Part shown: one piece after another, positions 63,277 through 64,000 of the stretch
Layout: each line of letters begins with the position of its first letter
Position numbering within the stretch: position 1 is the first letter of the stretch
Source: Pseudomonadales bacterium
Lineage (GTDB): Bacteria > Pseudomonadota > Gammaproteobacteria > Pseudomonadales > Azotimanducaceae
DNA length: 64,000 nucleotides
Assembly (NCBI GenBank): GCA_028281885.1
Contig: JANQJA010000017.1
Span: 62,001 to 126,000, forward strand
Reading direction: 5' to 3'
Made by a program: the position numbers and the translations under genes
The notes under the pieces: generated by a model
What the model was told of the DNA's origin: nothing
Database searches by the model: none
Seen by the model: only the letters and a program-made list of their open reading frames with translations

Positions 63277-64000
63277 TCAGAAGCCGATAAAACGGCTGAA
63301 TTGGTCAGCTTCTGAGTCTGCCCGCCGGATTCGCTCAAGGCTTCGGTCGGCGCTGTCACGGACGGCTTCGACCGGGTCGTCAAGCAATTGGGTGAGATGG
63401 GGAACGGCATCGTCGCCACCAATCCGGCCCAGCGCCTCAGCCGCTCGCAGGCGGACTTCGCTGTTGGCGTCGCTGGTTGCATTCAGCAGCGGCGCGACTG
63501 CCATCGCGTTGCGGGTAAAGCCCAGCGATCTTGCGGACCGGCTTCGAATACCGCCATCCTCATCAGCAAGCTGTTGTGAGAGATCGCTGACGATGGCGCC
63601 CATCGGTGAACTGTCACCCCGGCTATCGAGCGCTCGAGCTGCTGCATAGCGAATGGCATCGCTGCCAGAGTCAATGTATTCATAGAGTAGGCGATCGGTC
63701 GAGGGGTCTGACAGCCCGGCGAGACCATCGACGGCGCGGGCGGCGATTCCTGACAGACGGCGACTGCCCTCTGCCTCCGCTACCAGTGTACGCACGGCAT
63801 TCAATGCTTCAGCATCGTTGGCTTCAATCAGTGTTCCCACGGCAGCAAAGCGCTCAAACGGCATCGGGGAGTTCAACATCTCGCGGGCCAGAGCGAGGCG
63901 CTCCGGCAGCGGCACCGACTCATCCCTGATTTGTCTGATGCGGCCCGCGTCTAGCTCCGGTCGCAGGGTCGCGGTGGCCGTTTCGACTTCTTCTTCCACG
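63277..64000 (-). CDS. HEAT-repeat protein (5' end beyond the window)
   Basis: At least 240 residues; the frame runs off the window edge and the GTG at 63999 may not be the real start. Tandem HEAT/PBS-lyase-type repeats of about 31 residues: AIRYAAARALDSRGDSSPMG, GIRSRSARSLGFTRNAMAVA, EVRLRAAEALGRIGGDDAVP and AVRDSADRSLERIRR. Such scaffolds bind protein partners. It lies 75 bases upstream of htpX. Function unknown. Confidence 0.8.
   Translation of the reverse strand, partial: VEEEVETATATLRPELDAGRIRQIRDESVPLPERLALAREMLNSPMPFERFAAVGTLIEANDAEALNAVRTLVAEAEGSRRLSGIAARAVDGLAGLSDPSTDRLLYEYIDSGSDAIRYAAARALDSRGDSSPMGAIVSDLSQQLADEDGGIRSRSARSLGFTRNAMAVAPLLNATSDANSEVRLRAAEALGRIGGDDAVPHLTQLLDDPVEAVRDSADRSLERIRRADSEADQFSRFIGF

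Overview
The window looks like about 64 kb of a gammaproteobacterial chromosome. The markers are zipA between smc and ligA, rdgC, a complete System I cytochrome c maturation (ccm) operon, tesB and htpX. Sampled coding lines run near 60% G+C, with one clearly AT-rich patch near 17.5-18.3 kb. Coding density is high and most co-directional genes overlap by 1-4 bases (ATGA, TAGTG, TAATG junctions). I see no CRISPR array, rRNA, prophage or intact insertion sequence. The species cannot be fixed from sequence reading alone.

Region 1 (1-12.6 kb) is a full nitrate assimilation locus. It holds the tail of the ANTAR antiterminator NasT, the nitrate sensor NasS, and a leader with a sigma54-type promoter, two hexaloop hairpins and an overlapping intrinsic terminator. 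Then follow an ABC nitrate transporter (nrtA, nrtB, nrtD), an outer-membrane barrel, an FAD oxidoreductase, nitrite reductase nirBD and nitrate reductase nasA. The layout implies transcription under nitrogen limitation from the sigma54 promoter, with NasS releasing NasT when nitrate is present so that the polymerase reads through the leader terminator.

Region 2 (12.5-25.6 kb) is mixed. It has a TMTC-like membrane protein, an MFS transporter, an FkbM methyltransferase and a CNNM/CBS membrane protein. An AT-rich HEPN-like gene lies near tRNA-Arg(CCU). A CoA-binding protein is followed by the TIGR04283/TIGR04282 glycosyltransferase pair. An ECF-like sigma factor is divergent from a winged-helix/TPR regulator. 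Next come a basic lysine-repeat protein, a repeat-bearing acidic protein, an alpha/beta hydrolase and phnN. Two inverted copies of a GGGGTCAGAGTAAAG element bracket 17.4-22.9 kb.

Region 3 (25.7-34.5 kb) is ccmABCDEFGHI, then a polyphosphate/nucleotide group (PPK2, NUDIX, MazG-like).

Region 4 (34.6-39.5 kb) has a second, paralogous sigma factor divergent from a hybrid histidine kinase. A LuxR-type response regulator converges on the kinase, and a MATE transporter follows.

Region 5 (39.5-55.2 kb) is mostly metabolic: tesB, an M20 peptidase, a MOSC protein, an orphan UbiC-like chorismate lyase, a palindrome-rich intergenic element, an alpha/beta hydrolase, tRNA-Ser(CGA), an LLM oxidoreductase, asnS, a glutamate-synthase-like protein, an MBL hydrolase, rdgC, an Atm1-type ABC exporter, a Baeyer-Villiger-type monooxygenase and a serine hydrolase.

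Region 6 (55.3-64 kb) is housekeeping: smc, zipA, ligA, a transglycosylase-like lipoprotein, htpX and a truncated HEAT-repeat protein.
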